Positions 9,361 through 17,493 of a DNA stretch of 17,724 nt are shown here, piece by piece. The notes beneath the pieces are model-generated. The model saw only the letters and a program-made list of their open reading frames with translations. It was not told where the DNA came from and searched no databases. The stretch spans positions 1-17,724 of the forward strand of contig LSSL01005234.1 of NCBI GenBank assembly GCA_001953115.1, given 5' to 3'. The translations under genes and the position numbers were made by a program. Source of the stretch: Smittium mucronatum (lineage: Eukaryota; Kickxellomycota; Harpellomycetes; Harpellales; Legeriomycetaceae). Positions within the stretch are counted from its first letter, which is position 1. Every line of letters begins with the position of its first letter.

Positions 9361-10320
9361 ATGGAAAATTTTCGGGACGGATTTTAATAATTAATAATAG
9401 GTTGTACTAATAATGTGGCATCATTTATGGTTAAATTTAACTATTAATTCAATCCGATTTACTTACATTTTTAAACCATGGAATATATCTCTCTATTTGA
9501 AAAACATTTTATATCAAGGATATAATTAAATTTTGTCATAAATAAACTCAAATAAATTTAACTATAAATGAAATGGACTGGATTCTAATATCCCAGAATT
9601 TTATGAAATTTTTGATTTTTAAATATATCCCAGCACAATTATTTTAGAAATTTTAGCAAATAAAATTCATTAAAAATTTCTTTAGTAAAAATAAACATTA
9701 ATGCAATGGGATCTTTCATTATAAATAATTATTTCCAAAAAAGTTGTGTTAAAAAATTACGGTAAAATTTTCTTGCTACAAACTGATTTGAAGCCGAGAA
9801 GTAATTCAATATTTACACTTTTTGCAAGGTTTATAAATTTAAAAATGAAATAAAAGGTTAATTAAATTAAAGCGAGGTATTAATTATGTATATAACTAAA
9901 TAAAAACTAATTAATTTTTTTGGTTTCTTAAAGTACTTAGTTTCTTTATAAAAGCCGATAAAAAAGTTAAACTCATATGGTATCAATTTAGCTGATGGAG
10001 ACATAATAAATCATATAATAAAAATAAAGCTGAAGGGAATAAAATCTAGCTTACCTATAAAACTTCTAGAATCCTCAAAAAATTAAATTACTCAAAATTA
10101 ATTCTAAAGGTTTTGCAGCTATAAAATTTTATAAAACTGCAAAAATTTTACAAATTTTATCCAAGGATGTGGCTATAATACTTAAATTTTCGTCAAAATA
10201 TTAACAATAACTATCTTTCAATTTTATTTAACAAAAATTTTGAATATAAAGCTATAAAATTATTACAATAATCAATTTGCCTTCAAAAAAACGTTTTATG
10301 AACAATAATAATAGCATAAG
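9361..10320. other. AT-rich stretch without a supported gene
   Basis: The plus-strand frame continuing from 9201 was followed to 10400. It has about 27 TAA/TAG in 400 codons, near the chance rate, so no coding claim is made. No repeat or structure was supported. Confidence 0.5.
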
Positions 10321-10614
10321 AATTCACTTTTACCCAAAGAGATCAGAGATTTAGTGCCAGAAATGATTGGGGATGATATAAAATTTTATTTTGGTAAAAA
10401 ATTTAATAATCAAAGTATTGAATAACTAATTAGGTGTTTATTAACCATTCTACCAAAATCAGCCTTATCGGAACAAAATTTCTAAAAATCAAATATATCT
10501 CACACTAAATTTAGAAATAGCATGAGTAATGAGCTTTTGAATGCCTTATTTTTTCAAAATTCTATTTTAATAACCAAAAGGTATTTTAGTAAATACATTT
10601 GTTTTATTTTATAA
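10321..10614 (+). pseudogene. Decayed coding frame, about 97 codons with two internal TAA
   Basis: One plus-strand frame carries 3 TAA/TAG in this stretch (10423, 10483, 10612) against 10 and 6 in the other frames by hand count. The first part has clearly higher G+C and reads NSLLPKEIRDLVPEMIGDD followed by IKFYFGKKFNNQSIE. Later parts include TILPKSALSEQNF and NSMSNELLNALFFQNS. No frameshift is needed to join them. No start codon with a ribosome binding site is visible. The family is not recognised. A broken gene is the best reading; chance is less likely but possible. Confidence 0.35.
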
Positions 10615-11009
10615 ATATCATGGTATAAACATTAAATAATACTTTTCTCAATATTATGCCAGTTTTTAGTCAAAGGATTTTACAAATTGGATATATTCAG
10701 GAAATATTTAAGCTGTTTTAATTAAAAAATGGAATAAAAATTCGGTTTAAATTCGGTTTTACCTATGATTATTTTATTTTATTTTTTGGATTAGATTTCC
10801 CTAATATTTAAAAAATTGATAGCAAACTTAGCTTGTTTCTAAAATCATTTATTTTTTTGCTGATAATACATAAGAAAAAAAATCTAAAATAGTTGCCTAT
10901 TTTTGTATTTTTTAAAAAAAGACCATATCTTTTAAGTTAAACCAAACTAAAAAAGCTTTATAGAAAAGAAATTCTTGAAACTGTATTTATATTTAAATCT
11001 GATTTTTTT
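10615..11009. other. AT-rich stretch with a short tandem duplication
   Basis: No gene is supported. An exact 11-bp tandem duplication (AAATTCGGTTT twice) lies at 10738-10759. Confidence 0.5.
10738..10759. repeat. Exact tandem duplication of an 11-mer
   Basis: AAATTCGGTTT occurs at 10738-10748 and again, directly joined, at 10749-10759. The inclusion of CGG makes chance less likely than for an A/T-only repeat. It probably reflects slippage. Confidence 0.5.
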
Positions 11010-11102
11010 TTAAATTATATCCATATTTAACCACTGTTCATTATCAGCATCCAGTATATTTTTTTAGTCTCCGTGCTCGTTATAGCAGATTCTATTGTGA
11101 AT
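11010..11102 (-). pseudogene. Short coding-like minus-strand remnant
   Basis: Reading the minus strand downwards from about 11102, the frame gives NRICYNEHGD, a TAA, then KNILDADNEQWLNMDII and a TAA at 11010-11012. G+C is raised here relative to both sides, and acidic residues with a TGG Trp give it a protein-like character unusual for random A/T sequence. It is too short to identify. Confidence 0.2.
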
Positions 11103-11479
11103 ATATAAATTAAATTTCACTAATTTATTATTAAATCGTCACAATTTAAATAAAAGCTTCAAAATTTCAATCCAATTATCCCGCAATAATTATTAACTGT
11201 TTAAAAAATATAATAGGCTTAATAACTCATTGATTTATGCTAATATAAATTCCATTTTTACTCATGCTATGACGGAAAATGAAAGAAATAACACAAAATT
11301 CCGAAATTAAAATAGTCTTATTTTAAAATATATAAATAAATATTCGACATAAAGATTTTTTTTAAAAAATTTGCTACTGCGATTTTCAGAAAAAACATTT
11401 TATATGAACTTATTAAATAAAAAAATTTGCCAATATCGATCCCACTCAAGATATTTTAATATTGAAATAAAGGTTATAT
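11103..11479. other. AT-rich stretch without a supported gene
   Basis: Only very short frames occur, for example a 20-codon ATG frame at 11264-11326 that needs TGA as its third codon. None has a ribosome binding site. Confidence 0.45.
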
Positions 11480-11542
11480 ATGGAATATGTTCCCTTTGAA
11501 AAAGCTAATTATCTCAATTATAAAATATTAAAATGTTTTTAG
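11480..11542 (+). pseudogene. 20-codon gene-start stub with Shine-Dalgarno-like site
   Basis: AAAGG (11469-11473) lies six bases before ATG at 11480. An in-frame TAA just upstream makes this ATG the natural start. The reading MEYVPFEKANYLNYKILKCF ends at TAG 11540-11542. It resembles the surviving 5' end of a broken gene. No homology is recognised and the frame is short enough to be chance. Confidence 0.25.
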
Positions 11543-11926
11543 TGCAATATAAATATAAATGATAAAATAATAGAGAAATTATATTTCCATCCTTACCCCA
11601 TACATGCTTAGTGGTATTAATTTCATTATATATTAATTATTTATTTATGTGCATTCTAAAATAGCTTTAATAAAACCAAGATATAAAATGTTAAAAATAA
11701 ACACATATTTTTTTAATTTTTAGTAAATTTTATCTAATGTAGGTATTGCAATTTTATTTATTAAAAAAAGTAAAACTAGTTTGTATATGATAAACTTCAA
11801 AATAAGAGAAAAAAAATTATCTTCTACCGAAGCAGCATAAAGAACACCAGAAAAATAAACTAGAGATTTTTTTGGGTCAATATTTAACAAAAATGAGGCT
11901 GACCTGATTAACTTATTGACACGCTA
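11543..11926. other. AT-rich stretch; one exact TTGACA at its end
   Basis: No gene is supported. TTGACA at 11916-11921 is followed 16 bases later by TGTTAT (11938-11943), a weak sigma-70-like pair on the plus strand. No gene start follows it, so I do not call a promoter. Confidence 0.4.
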
Positions 11927-12182
11927 TTATGTTATATTGTTATGGTTTAATAAAGGGGTTTTTTGTAACTTTTCACTATTAATCATTAAGTTCTAGGCTT
12001 GTTTAATCAATTTTTCGATTTCTTTGAAATTGGGATTACTAAAAATGGCATTTATGTCTCCGAAATTCCCAATTATTTTTTTAATTTTAAATATTGAGGT
12101 TCCCTATAGCAGTTTCAACCTGTCATATTGAATTTCGCATATCACCCTTATATAATCCAGATTTAAACTCTACACTTTGCAG
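11927..12182 (-). pseudogene. Decayed minus-strand gene fragment with a frameshift
   Basis: On the minus strand the first segment (12182 to 12087) reads SVEFKSGLYKGDMRNSI, then TGA (12123-12125), QVETAIGNLNI and a TAA. Shifting frame there continues the coding-like reading with KKIIGNFGDINAIFSNPNFK, EIEKLIKQA, a TAG (11993-11995), NLMINSEKLQKTPLLNHNN and a final TAA at 11927-11929. The two segments abut, which fits a single gene of 80 or more codons broken by one indel near 12088 and one nonsense change. The TGA falls in the setting SI-TGA-QVE, where Trp fits. It lies downstream of other minus-strand remnants in the same direction. The product is unrecognised. Confidence 0.4.
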
Positions 12183-12304
12183 TAAAAATATTAAGGATAT
12201 ATATAATAATTCATAAATATAATTAATAAGCTATTATTGAAGATTAGTTGGACCTTCTGGTATGACTTTCTCTTAACACACTTAACTAAATTTTCTGTGC
12301 ATTT

Positions 12305-12493
12305 TTAACTCGCCCAAAAAATATTAAAATTATGTATATATCCATACTTAATCTGACTCAAAATTGTTACCCTTCCATCAGAAATAAGAATAAAAAAAAC
12401 CTTCAACACAATAATTGTTTTTTTTTCCTTAGAAAAAGGGTTTTGGTATCTTAAAATTGGCTGATAGTCCTGAGGATTTTCCAATTTATGCAT
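12305..12493 (-). CDS. 62-residue frame, probably a gene remnant
   Basis: The minus-strand frame from ATG at 12491-12493 to TAA at 12305-12307 is open. It remains open upstream to 12529 (DFLIIRNPCYLL) without TAA/TAG, so the ATG may not be the true start. It reads MHKLENPQDYQPILRYQ and later LISDGRVTILSQIKYGYI. No ribosome binding site was seen. A run of eight A at the KEKK codons is a likely indel site: shifting frame there also gives a plausible reading (KEKKQLLC, then TGA). No family is recognised. It could be a small intact gene or a fragment. Confidence 0.35.
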   Translation of the reverse strand: MHKLENPQDYQPILRYQNPFSKEKKTIIVLKVFFILISDGRVTILSQIKYGYIHNFNIFWAS

Positions 12494-12578
12494 AAGTAAA
12501 TAACAGGGATTCCTGATGATGAGAAAATCTTAAACCTAATGTTTATTGATTAAAATTTATATCAGAAAAAATATTAAT

Positions 12579-12650
12579 TTAGTTTTCCAAAATTAAATTA
12601 ACCGACTTTTTTATTTTTTGGATAATTCTTTGGGGTTTAGCCGAGTTCAT
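12579..12650 (-). CDS. Possible 23-residue basic mini-ORF or stub
   Basis: ATG at 12648-12650 to TAA at 12579-12581 on the minus strand reads MNSAKPQRIIQKIKKSVNLI and ends LEN. It lies between two other minus-strand remnants and has raised G+C at its start. No ribosome binding site is evident. It is too short to identify. Confidence 0.18.
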   Translation of the reverse strand: MNSAKPQRIIQKIKKSVNLILEN

Positions 12651-12767
12651 ATTTTATGAAAGACCAATGCAAGAGTTATTCGGTTACATATTCAAAAAAT
12701 AAAGATAAAAAAGCTATTCGTCTTTCAAATGAAGTTTTGAAAATTTCTTCTTTGTATTTCTAATTTA

Positions 12768-12983
12768 TTAAAAATGTCGTTTCAATAACTTAAAAAGAAA
12801 ATCAAGCTCGCTCAGATCAAAATTAGACATTTTTCTGAGACCCTCATTAAAAATTTGATCTGAATATAAACCAGAATCCGACCCCTCTTTTTTAAAATTC
12901 TTTTTAACTTCAGAATTCATTCGCTTGTTTTCATCGATATCCTGAACCAAAGAAAGTCTAATTTGAAATTTATAGTTTTTCAT
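12768..12983 (-). CDS. 71-residue charged protein, unrecognised
   Basis: This is the most gene-like frame readable with the standard code. From ATG at 12981-12983 to TAA at 12768-12770 it encodes a charged, soluble-looking protein: MKNYKFQIRLSLVQDIDENK, then KKNFKKEGSDSGLYSDQIF and LRKMSNFDLSELDFLFKLL. Local G+C is about 30% and the strand is purine-rich. The frame stays open upstream to 13028 with no TAA/TAG (KSIFKKITIAKFISL). No Shine-Dalgarno sequence precedes the ATG, so the start is uncertain and the piece may be the C-terminal end of something longer. It points the same way as the pseudogene at 13901-15028. No motif or family is recognised. Confidence 0.45.
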   Translation of the reverse strand: MKNYKFQIRLSLVQDIDENKRMNSEVKKNFKKEGSDSGLYSDQIFNEGLRKMSNFDLSELDFLFKLLKRHF

Positions 12984-13031
12984 TAAGGAAATAAATTTTG
13001 CTATTGTGATTTTTTTAAAAATACTTTTTTA

Positions 13032-13900
13032 ATAATTTTGATTATAAAATTTGAAATTTTTTTAAAAGAGTGGGTAAAAACGTATTTGTGAGATATATAA
13101 ATCGCATTTAAAATTTATTTTTTTCTATTTTATAAGTCTAGTTTTATTGAGAATAATATTTTTAAATATTTTTAAAATCATTTCTTAAATAAAAATTAAT
13201 TAATTAACATGCATAATTCTAGTTAAATCTGAATCTTTTCGATAAAATTTCAAAATATAGTTTAATTGATATATCATTTATTTAATTTGATTTAATTTTT
13301 AGGAAACTATGAATTTATTAATTATTTATTTGACGCAAAAAGAAAATCTGAATTCTATATTAGAAGAATATACCGTATAATAAATAGGTATTATATCTTT
13401 CAAATATTTGATAAATAAAAATTATTTCTGAACAAATTTTGATTATTTACTAAAAAAACACCCCAACAACAACAACCTATGGTATTGTTCTGATTATTAA
13501 TATCCCAAGAATCAAATTTTTGAAATTTGAAATTATTTCGTATCAAAAAAAATGGTAATTTAACCTTTTCCGCACAATAAGATCAATTTTTTTAATTTTT
13601 GATTGAATCAAAAGTTTTTTTGTATAAAAAAGAATAAAAAATTTTAAATATTAAAATGGTTAAAAAAATTTAAATTTTTTGAATTTTTCTTAAAACCCCC
13701 GTAACAATCTCATTTGGATATTTTTTATCCCTTTTCAAGTTCAAGTTAAAAAATATTTCCATTATATATAAAAAACTTTAATTATAATTTACAAAATTTT
13801 AAACCTATTTAAATTAAAAATTACTATTTAATTAATTATACAATAAAAAAAATAAGAAATCGTAAATACAACTTAAAAATAACCTATTACACTCCAAAAA
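13032..13900. other. AT-rich stretch between two minus-strand remnants
   Basis: TAA/TAG codons are dense just below 13901 in the pseudogene frame, so that gene appears to end there. A run of four CAA lies at 13464-13475 with flanking C residues. On the minus strand some protein-like runs occur between about 13750 and 13400, but I could not show depletion of stops and do not call them. Confidence 0.45.
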
Positions 13901-15028
13901 TTACTTCATAGGTTCTATTTCTTCGTTATAAAAATAATTCGTGTACTTATTAAATATTTTTCACATCAACAGTGTGGTTAAGTTGGTGTACTCTTTTATT
14001 AAAAACTCGATGGATATGATGGCTTTTTCAATTTTGGAAATATGTATCTCTGGACTCCCACCTTCGAGTATTTGCAAATAATTTATTTTTTTAATTTCAG
14101 TCTTTAAATAACTCTACATTTATTCAATTAGATTGAGCATTTGTGAATAGTTTACCAGGTAAAAAAACTTGATCCATCTGGAAATTTTTAATTAAATCTT
14201 ATATCTTTCTGTGGAAATGGGCTTATCTAAAACTTTAGATAAATTAGATTTAACTATAACACTACTTTTTTTTTTGCGAATCAGATCATCAATAAATTCA
14301 TTTCATTCATCAATACTGTAGTCTTTTCCTTTTTTCTTATAACCAATTAGGCCTGATTTTGAAAGCCCGACGGTATTGTAAACATTTTCACTCCCTATTT
14401 TAAGAATTTTAACTATTTCTCTTTTTTGATTTTTATTGTAATTAGCCCTTGTTCTTCTCGTAAATAAATTCACGATGCTCTCGGTGATTTAAATAATTAA
14501 TTACTCTTTTTCGGTCAAACAAATAGCTTTTCAAATCATTTTATCTTTCTTTATTATTCTAAACGAGATTGGTTTTAATTGGATATTTTTATGATCCTTT
14601 AGTGGTATAAATTTGGTAATTTACACTCCAGCTAATATTTTAAAGAAAAAATTGAAAATTGGATATCAACCCTTCCCCCTTCCCACCCATTTCTGCTAAA
14701 ATATTCATATCTTCTTCTAAAATCTCGATTAAATGTTCAGGATTTATTTTTTTAATTTTCTGCACAGACATATTTGCCTTTTTTCTAAATTGCAGAAATT
14801 CAGCTTCAGTTTTAACCCTATGATATGCAATTTACTCAGAAAAAATTTCTAAAATAAAATAAGAATAATTTTCATCACCATTTTAAGATTACAATACTGG
14901 TACTTTTACAGATTCTGATTATTTTTTTTGCGTCATCTTCTTTTTTAACTCTTCTTTCTTTAATTGGTTGGATTTCACGAGGGATAAAGTTAAATATATT
15001 TATTTTTAATATTTGGTGTAATTAAACG
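13901..15028 (-). pseudogene. Frameshifted pseudogene, originally 350 or more codons
   Basis: Three minus-strand frames follow on from one another. From about 15028 to 14880 one frame is open (FIPREIQPIKERRVKKEDD). From about 14880 to 14640 a second holds ENYSYFILEIFSE, a TAA and AYHRVKTEAEFLQFRKKANM with EILEEDMNILAEMGGKGEG. From about 14640 to 13901 a third holds YNKNQKREIVKILKIGSENV, GLSKSGLIGYKKKGKDYS and ILEGGSPEIHISKIEKAI, ending EEIEPMK-TAA. In 13861-14640 the third frame has 7 TAA/TAG against 20 and 21 in the others. In 14641-14880 the second has 1 against 4 and 5. G+C reaches about 38%. TGA codons at 14531, 14303 and 13961 fall at plausible Trp sites. A G5 run on this strand (14675-14679) is a likely indel site. 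The charged, helical product is not recognised. The middle segment could be a separate gene. Confidence 0.6.
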
Positions 15029-15546
15029 TTTAAGAAATCAATTTACACTTCATTTTAAAACAGTTTTTAACTTTTTTCAACATAAATCTTAGGTATTTAA
15101 CTTTATATATATATATTCTAATAAAAACTTTTATATCATAAAAAAATCATACTTAGGATATTAAAATTTTTAATTTACGTTAGATAGACAATAATATTTA
15201 AAAAAATCACTCTTTAAGGATTAATTGAACCATATATCGTCTCTTTCTAGTTATATTTAATCGCTTGATGTTTTTCATGTTTATATTAAGTTGTTTGACT
15301 TGTTAAATATAAATTTTATTTTGCGGCTTAACCTGCTTTTGATTTTCCCTTTATAATTTAACGAGGATGATTTATTAAAATCACAGAATGGAAAAAAATA
15401 GATACAAACCTTCTTTATATAACCACAAGCTTTTATTGGAAAAAAATTTAACTTGTATTTAGTTTTTTTAATTCAAATTTATCAAACTAAAAATTTATTT
15501 AAAAAAAATCAACTTGAGCTTGTAAAGTTGTGTTAGAAAACTTAAA
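15029..15546. other. AT-rich stretch, nothing supported
   Basis: Only an AT dinucleotide run (about 15104-15117) is noted. No frame shows coding bias. Confidence 0.5.
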
Positions 15547-15807
15547 TTAAGTGACTGTCGTTATTAGACCTTTAAATGTAATAAAATCATGATATTGGTT
15601 TAAAACCCAATTAAATTTTAAAAAAATCAGGTGCTTTGTAAATGTTTCGAAATTGGAATTTTTTATCGGGAAATGTATAGAATGGCTAAATAAATTATCA
15701 AGTAGCGCATATTTTTGAAAAAGTATTGCTTTAATTGTTAAACTTCCCTCCTTTTGAAATACCAATCAATTTAAATTTATATCATTATTTAGCATTACAA
15801 CCCTCAT
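15547..15807 (-). CDS. 86-residue protein if TGA is Trp; unrecognised
   Basis: With the standard code the frame is 72 codons from a TTG. Reading the TGA at 15766-15768 as Trp extends it back to ATG at 15805-15807, with a TAG immediately before (15811-15813), giving 86 codons free of TAA/TAG and the longest open frame in the window. It reads MRVVMLNNDINLN, the TGA, LVFQKEGSLTIKAILFQ, later HSIHFPIKNSNFETFTKH and NWVLNQYHDFITFKGL. It looks soluble and lacks a clear membrane segment. No ribosome binding site lies before the ATG. The family is not recognised. The fact that the TGA reading reaches an ATG adds a little weight to the table 4 idea. Confidence 0.42.
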
Positions 15808-16092
15808 TTTCTAAAATAAATTGATATCTGCCAAATAACTAATGATAAAATAAAATAGAAATTATAACTTCTCAATTGTTTTGTATCTAATTGATATAAA
15901 CTCGTCTAATTATTAAATTAGAATTCAAAATCATAACAAAATTAATTCTCTTAATCCTTAAAATTGGGTGTAATAAATTATTATTTTTGTTTTTGGGAAG
16001 CTCATTCATAGTTAAAATGATGGGGAAAAGGAAATAATTTATAGAACTTTTGATACTATTATCATCAATTATATGAAAATAAACTATTTTAA
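15808..16092. other. AT-rich stretch, nothing supported
   Basis: No coding bias, repeat or structure was found. Confidence 0.45.
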
Positions 16093-16254
16093 TTGAAAAA
16101 TTTTTTATTAAAAATATCTGGAGTTATTTGCGTTTTATTTAACTGGGTGAAAAATCTAATTAAATTCCAGGTCCTAAAACTTGATTCAATATTTCTGGTC
16201 TTTGATAAGCTTAAATTTTTATTTATTATATGAAAAACTAGAATTAAATTATAA
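16093..16254 (+). pseudogene. Hydrophobic coding-like frame, 53 codons with one TGA
   Basis: From a TAA at 16090-16092 to TAA at 16252-16254 the plus-strand frame is open except for TGA at 16231-16233. It reads LLKISGVICVLFNWVKNLIK, FQVLKLDSIFLVFDKLK and FLFII, the TGA and KTRIKL. It could be a membrane-protein scrap. There is no ATG or ribosome binding site at the start. It is opposite in strand to the neighbouring remnants, and chance is a real possibility. Confidence 0.22.
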
Positions 16255-16292
16255 TAAAAGTATTTTAATCAGCTAGATAGTAATTTTTTTAC

Positions 16293-16323
16293 TCTCCTAA
16301 GATCCTTAAGGGATTTTAGAAGA
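16293..16323. repeat. Strong hairpin, 12 of 13 positions paired
   Basis: TCTCCTAAGATCC (16293-16305) pairs with GGATTTTAGAAGA (16311-16323) around the loop TTAAG. There is one C-A mismatch and one G-T wobble, and five G-C pairs, which is rare here. Seven T (16284-16290) lie on its left side, so on the minus strand A residues follow it and on the plus strand no T-run follows. An intrinsic terminator is therefore not indicated. It lies between the remnants at 16254 and 16392. Confidence 0.5.
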
Positions 16324-16535
16324 TATGAAAATTGGTCAGACAGATAAATATATCGTGAGTATTCAGGTTTAAACCCGACGATGATAACAACTTAAATATA
16401 AGAGCACCTCTGCAATTTCTTTGAACAAACATAATTATTATTGCGAGTTATTCTAAAATAAGCCAGATTAGCTTTAGTTTTATAATCTTCCTGATTTAAA
16501 CAAAGAATTTTTTTTCAGGAAAATTTCTCAAGGCC

Positions 16536-16557
16536 ATATCTCTGTATACCGAGATAT
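16536..16557. repeat. 7-bp inverted repeat inside the pseudogene
   Basis: ATATCTC (16536-16542) and GAGATAT (16551-16557) are exact reverse complements with the loop TGTATACC. It lies within the coding part of the pseudogene at 16392-16995, so it may have no role of its own. Confidence 0.4.
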
Positions 16558-16626
16558 CCCAAATCAGAGAAATTATACCAAAATAGTGGCTGTAATTGTT
16601 TATATTTTTTGTTATGATTTTCTTAG

Positions 16627-16673
16627 AAATTTTTGGTAAATTTCTCACCTATCAGTAAATTTACTAAAAATTT
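16627..16673. repeat. 17-bp inverted repeat with 13-base loop
   Basis: AAATTTTTGGTAAATTT (16627-16643) and AAATTTACTAAAAATTT (16657-16673) pair at all 17 positions, one being a G-T wobble. The loop is CTCACCTATCAGT. It is the longest inverted repeat I found. It sits inside the pseudogene at 16392-16995, close to where that gene's frame changes. It may mark an inserted palindromic element, a local inverted duplication, or A/T-driven chance. Confidence 0.5.
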
Positions 16674-17082
16674 GTTTCAATCCAAAAATAATTTTACTCG
16701 TGATTGCAACTCATCCAACAATAAAGTGTCCACTTTCCCTTATTATGCGATATTTTTTGTGTTTTTCGGAATAAATTCTTTTTAAATCTGTAAAATTACG
16801 TGAAATCTGGGTAACGCTTGTATAGAAGTGTCAATTTTTAGAGCTGATTCAGGATAGTCGCCAAATTTAACCATCTTTAGAAAAATTTTGTGCTTTTTTT
16901 GTAGCCACTGCAAATTTATCCTTTTTTTCTTTGTTTGATATTTTTACTGTTTCTATAAATCTCAATTCGGATACAGATCTCATACTAAACTCAGTCTAAC
17001 TGAAGGGAAATATTATTTCTATTTAAATAAGATTTAAAAAAATGCCCTTGAGATTTTTTTTTATTTTTGGGCTTCTTACCCC

Positions 17083-17109
17083 GTCAATCCAGTCAATCCA
17101 GTCAATCCT
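17083..17109. repeat. Three tandem copies of a 9-mer
   Basis: GTCAATCCA occurs at 17083-17091 and 17092-17100, and GTCAATCCT at 17101-17109. At about 45% G+C it stands out sharply. The unit is a multiple of three: on the minus strand one frame reads AGLTGLTGLTG then TAA (collagen-like Gly-X-Y), and another reads RIDWIDWIDG and stays open for about 30 codons. It may be a coding micro-repeat in a decayed gene or simple slippage. Confidence 0.55.
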
Positions 17110-17473
17110 GCCAAGACAATCAATTATTTATGAAATTATAAAATATTTGCAAAATAATTAAAGTTAAAGTAACCAAATCTCGCTTTTTTTATTTTAATAA
17201 ATTTATATATCAGTGAAATTATAATAATTTAAAAAGAATTCTCCATTTGTGGATTTATCATTAGATGAAAATCAGATCATTTTTCTTGTCTCTAATTTTT
17301 TTTTGAAAAGTTGTAATCTTTATATTGTTTTTTTTAATTTTTTTTAATAATGATTTTGGTTTCTGGTTAAATGGTTTAAATACGACTGATATTGAAAAAA
17401 ATAAATTAACATAAATTTTATTACATTTCTATGTTTCACTTAAGATTGTGTAAGTTAAAGTCATTGGTACCAA

Positions 17474-17493
17474 AATAATAGTGAACTATTATT
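17474..17493. repeat. 9-bp inverted repeat, 2-base loop
   Basis: AATAATAGT (17474-17482) and ACTATTATT (17485-17493) are exact reverse complements around GA. No T-run follows and no gene is adjacent. Confidence 0.4.

Larger units (their letters stand above)
16392..16995 (-). pseudogene. Frameshifted pseudogene, about 195 codons, TGA codons in Trp-like positions
   Basis: The minus strand reads like one protein broken across two frames. From ATG at 16981-16983: MRSVSELRFIETVKISNKE, KKDKFAVATKKAQNFSKDG, then TAA. The next frame takes over with VKFGDYPESALKIDTSIQAL. The first frame returns with RIYSEKHKKYRIIRESGHFI. The second resumes with DELQSRVKLFLD, then QPLFWYNFSDLGYLGIQRYG, NQEDYKTKANLAYFRITRNN and a final TAA at 16392-16394. 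In 16621-16990 the first frame has 1 TAA/TAG against 6 and 9, yet 4 TGA against 3 and 2, so TGA behaves as a sense codon. TGA also falls at FLD-TGA-NKF and KFS-TGA-KKI in the second frame. No ribosome binding site precedes the ATG. The family is not recognised. This is the clearest evidence of a decayed gene in the window. Confidence 0.6.

Noticed and set aside
11916..11943. Sigma-70 promoter (TTGACA with TGTTAT after 16 bases)
   Set aside because: The -10 match is weak, no gene start follows, and such pairs are common by chance at this composition.
13464..13475. Four CAA repeats as part of a coding repeat
   Set aside because: The run is too short and neither strand has a supported frame around it.
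13370..15000. A single uninterrupted 500-codon minus-strand frame
   Set aside because: A recount of the C-run at 14675-14679 (five, not four) showed that the segments lie in different frames, so it is a frameshifted pseudogene instead.
4770..15117. AT dinucleotide runs at about 4770-4784, 6820-6834 and 15104-15117
   Set aside because: Simple repeats are expected in this background and carry no functional signal.
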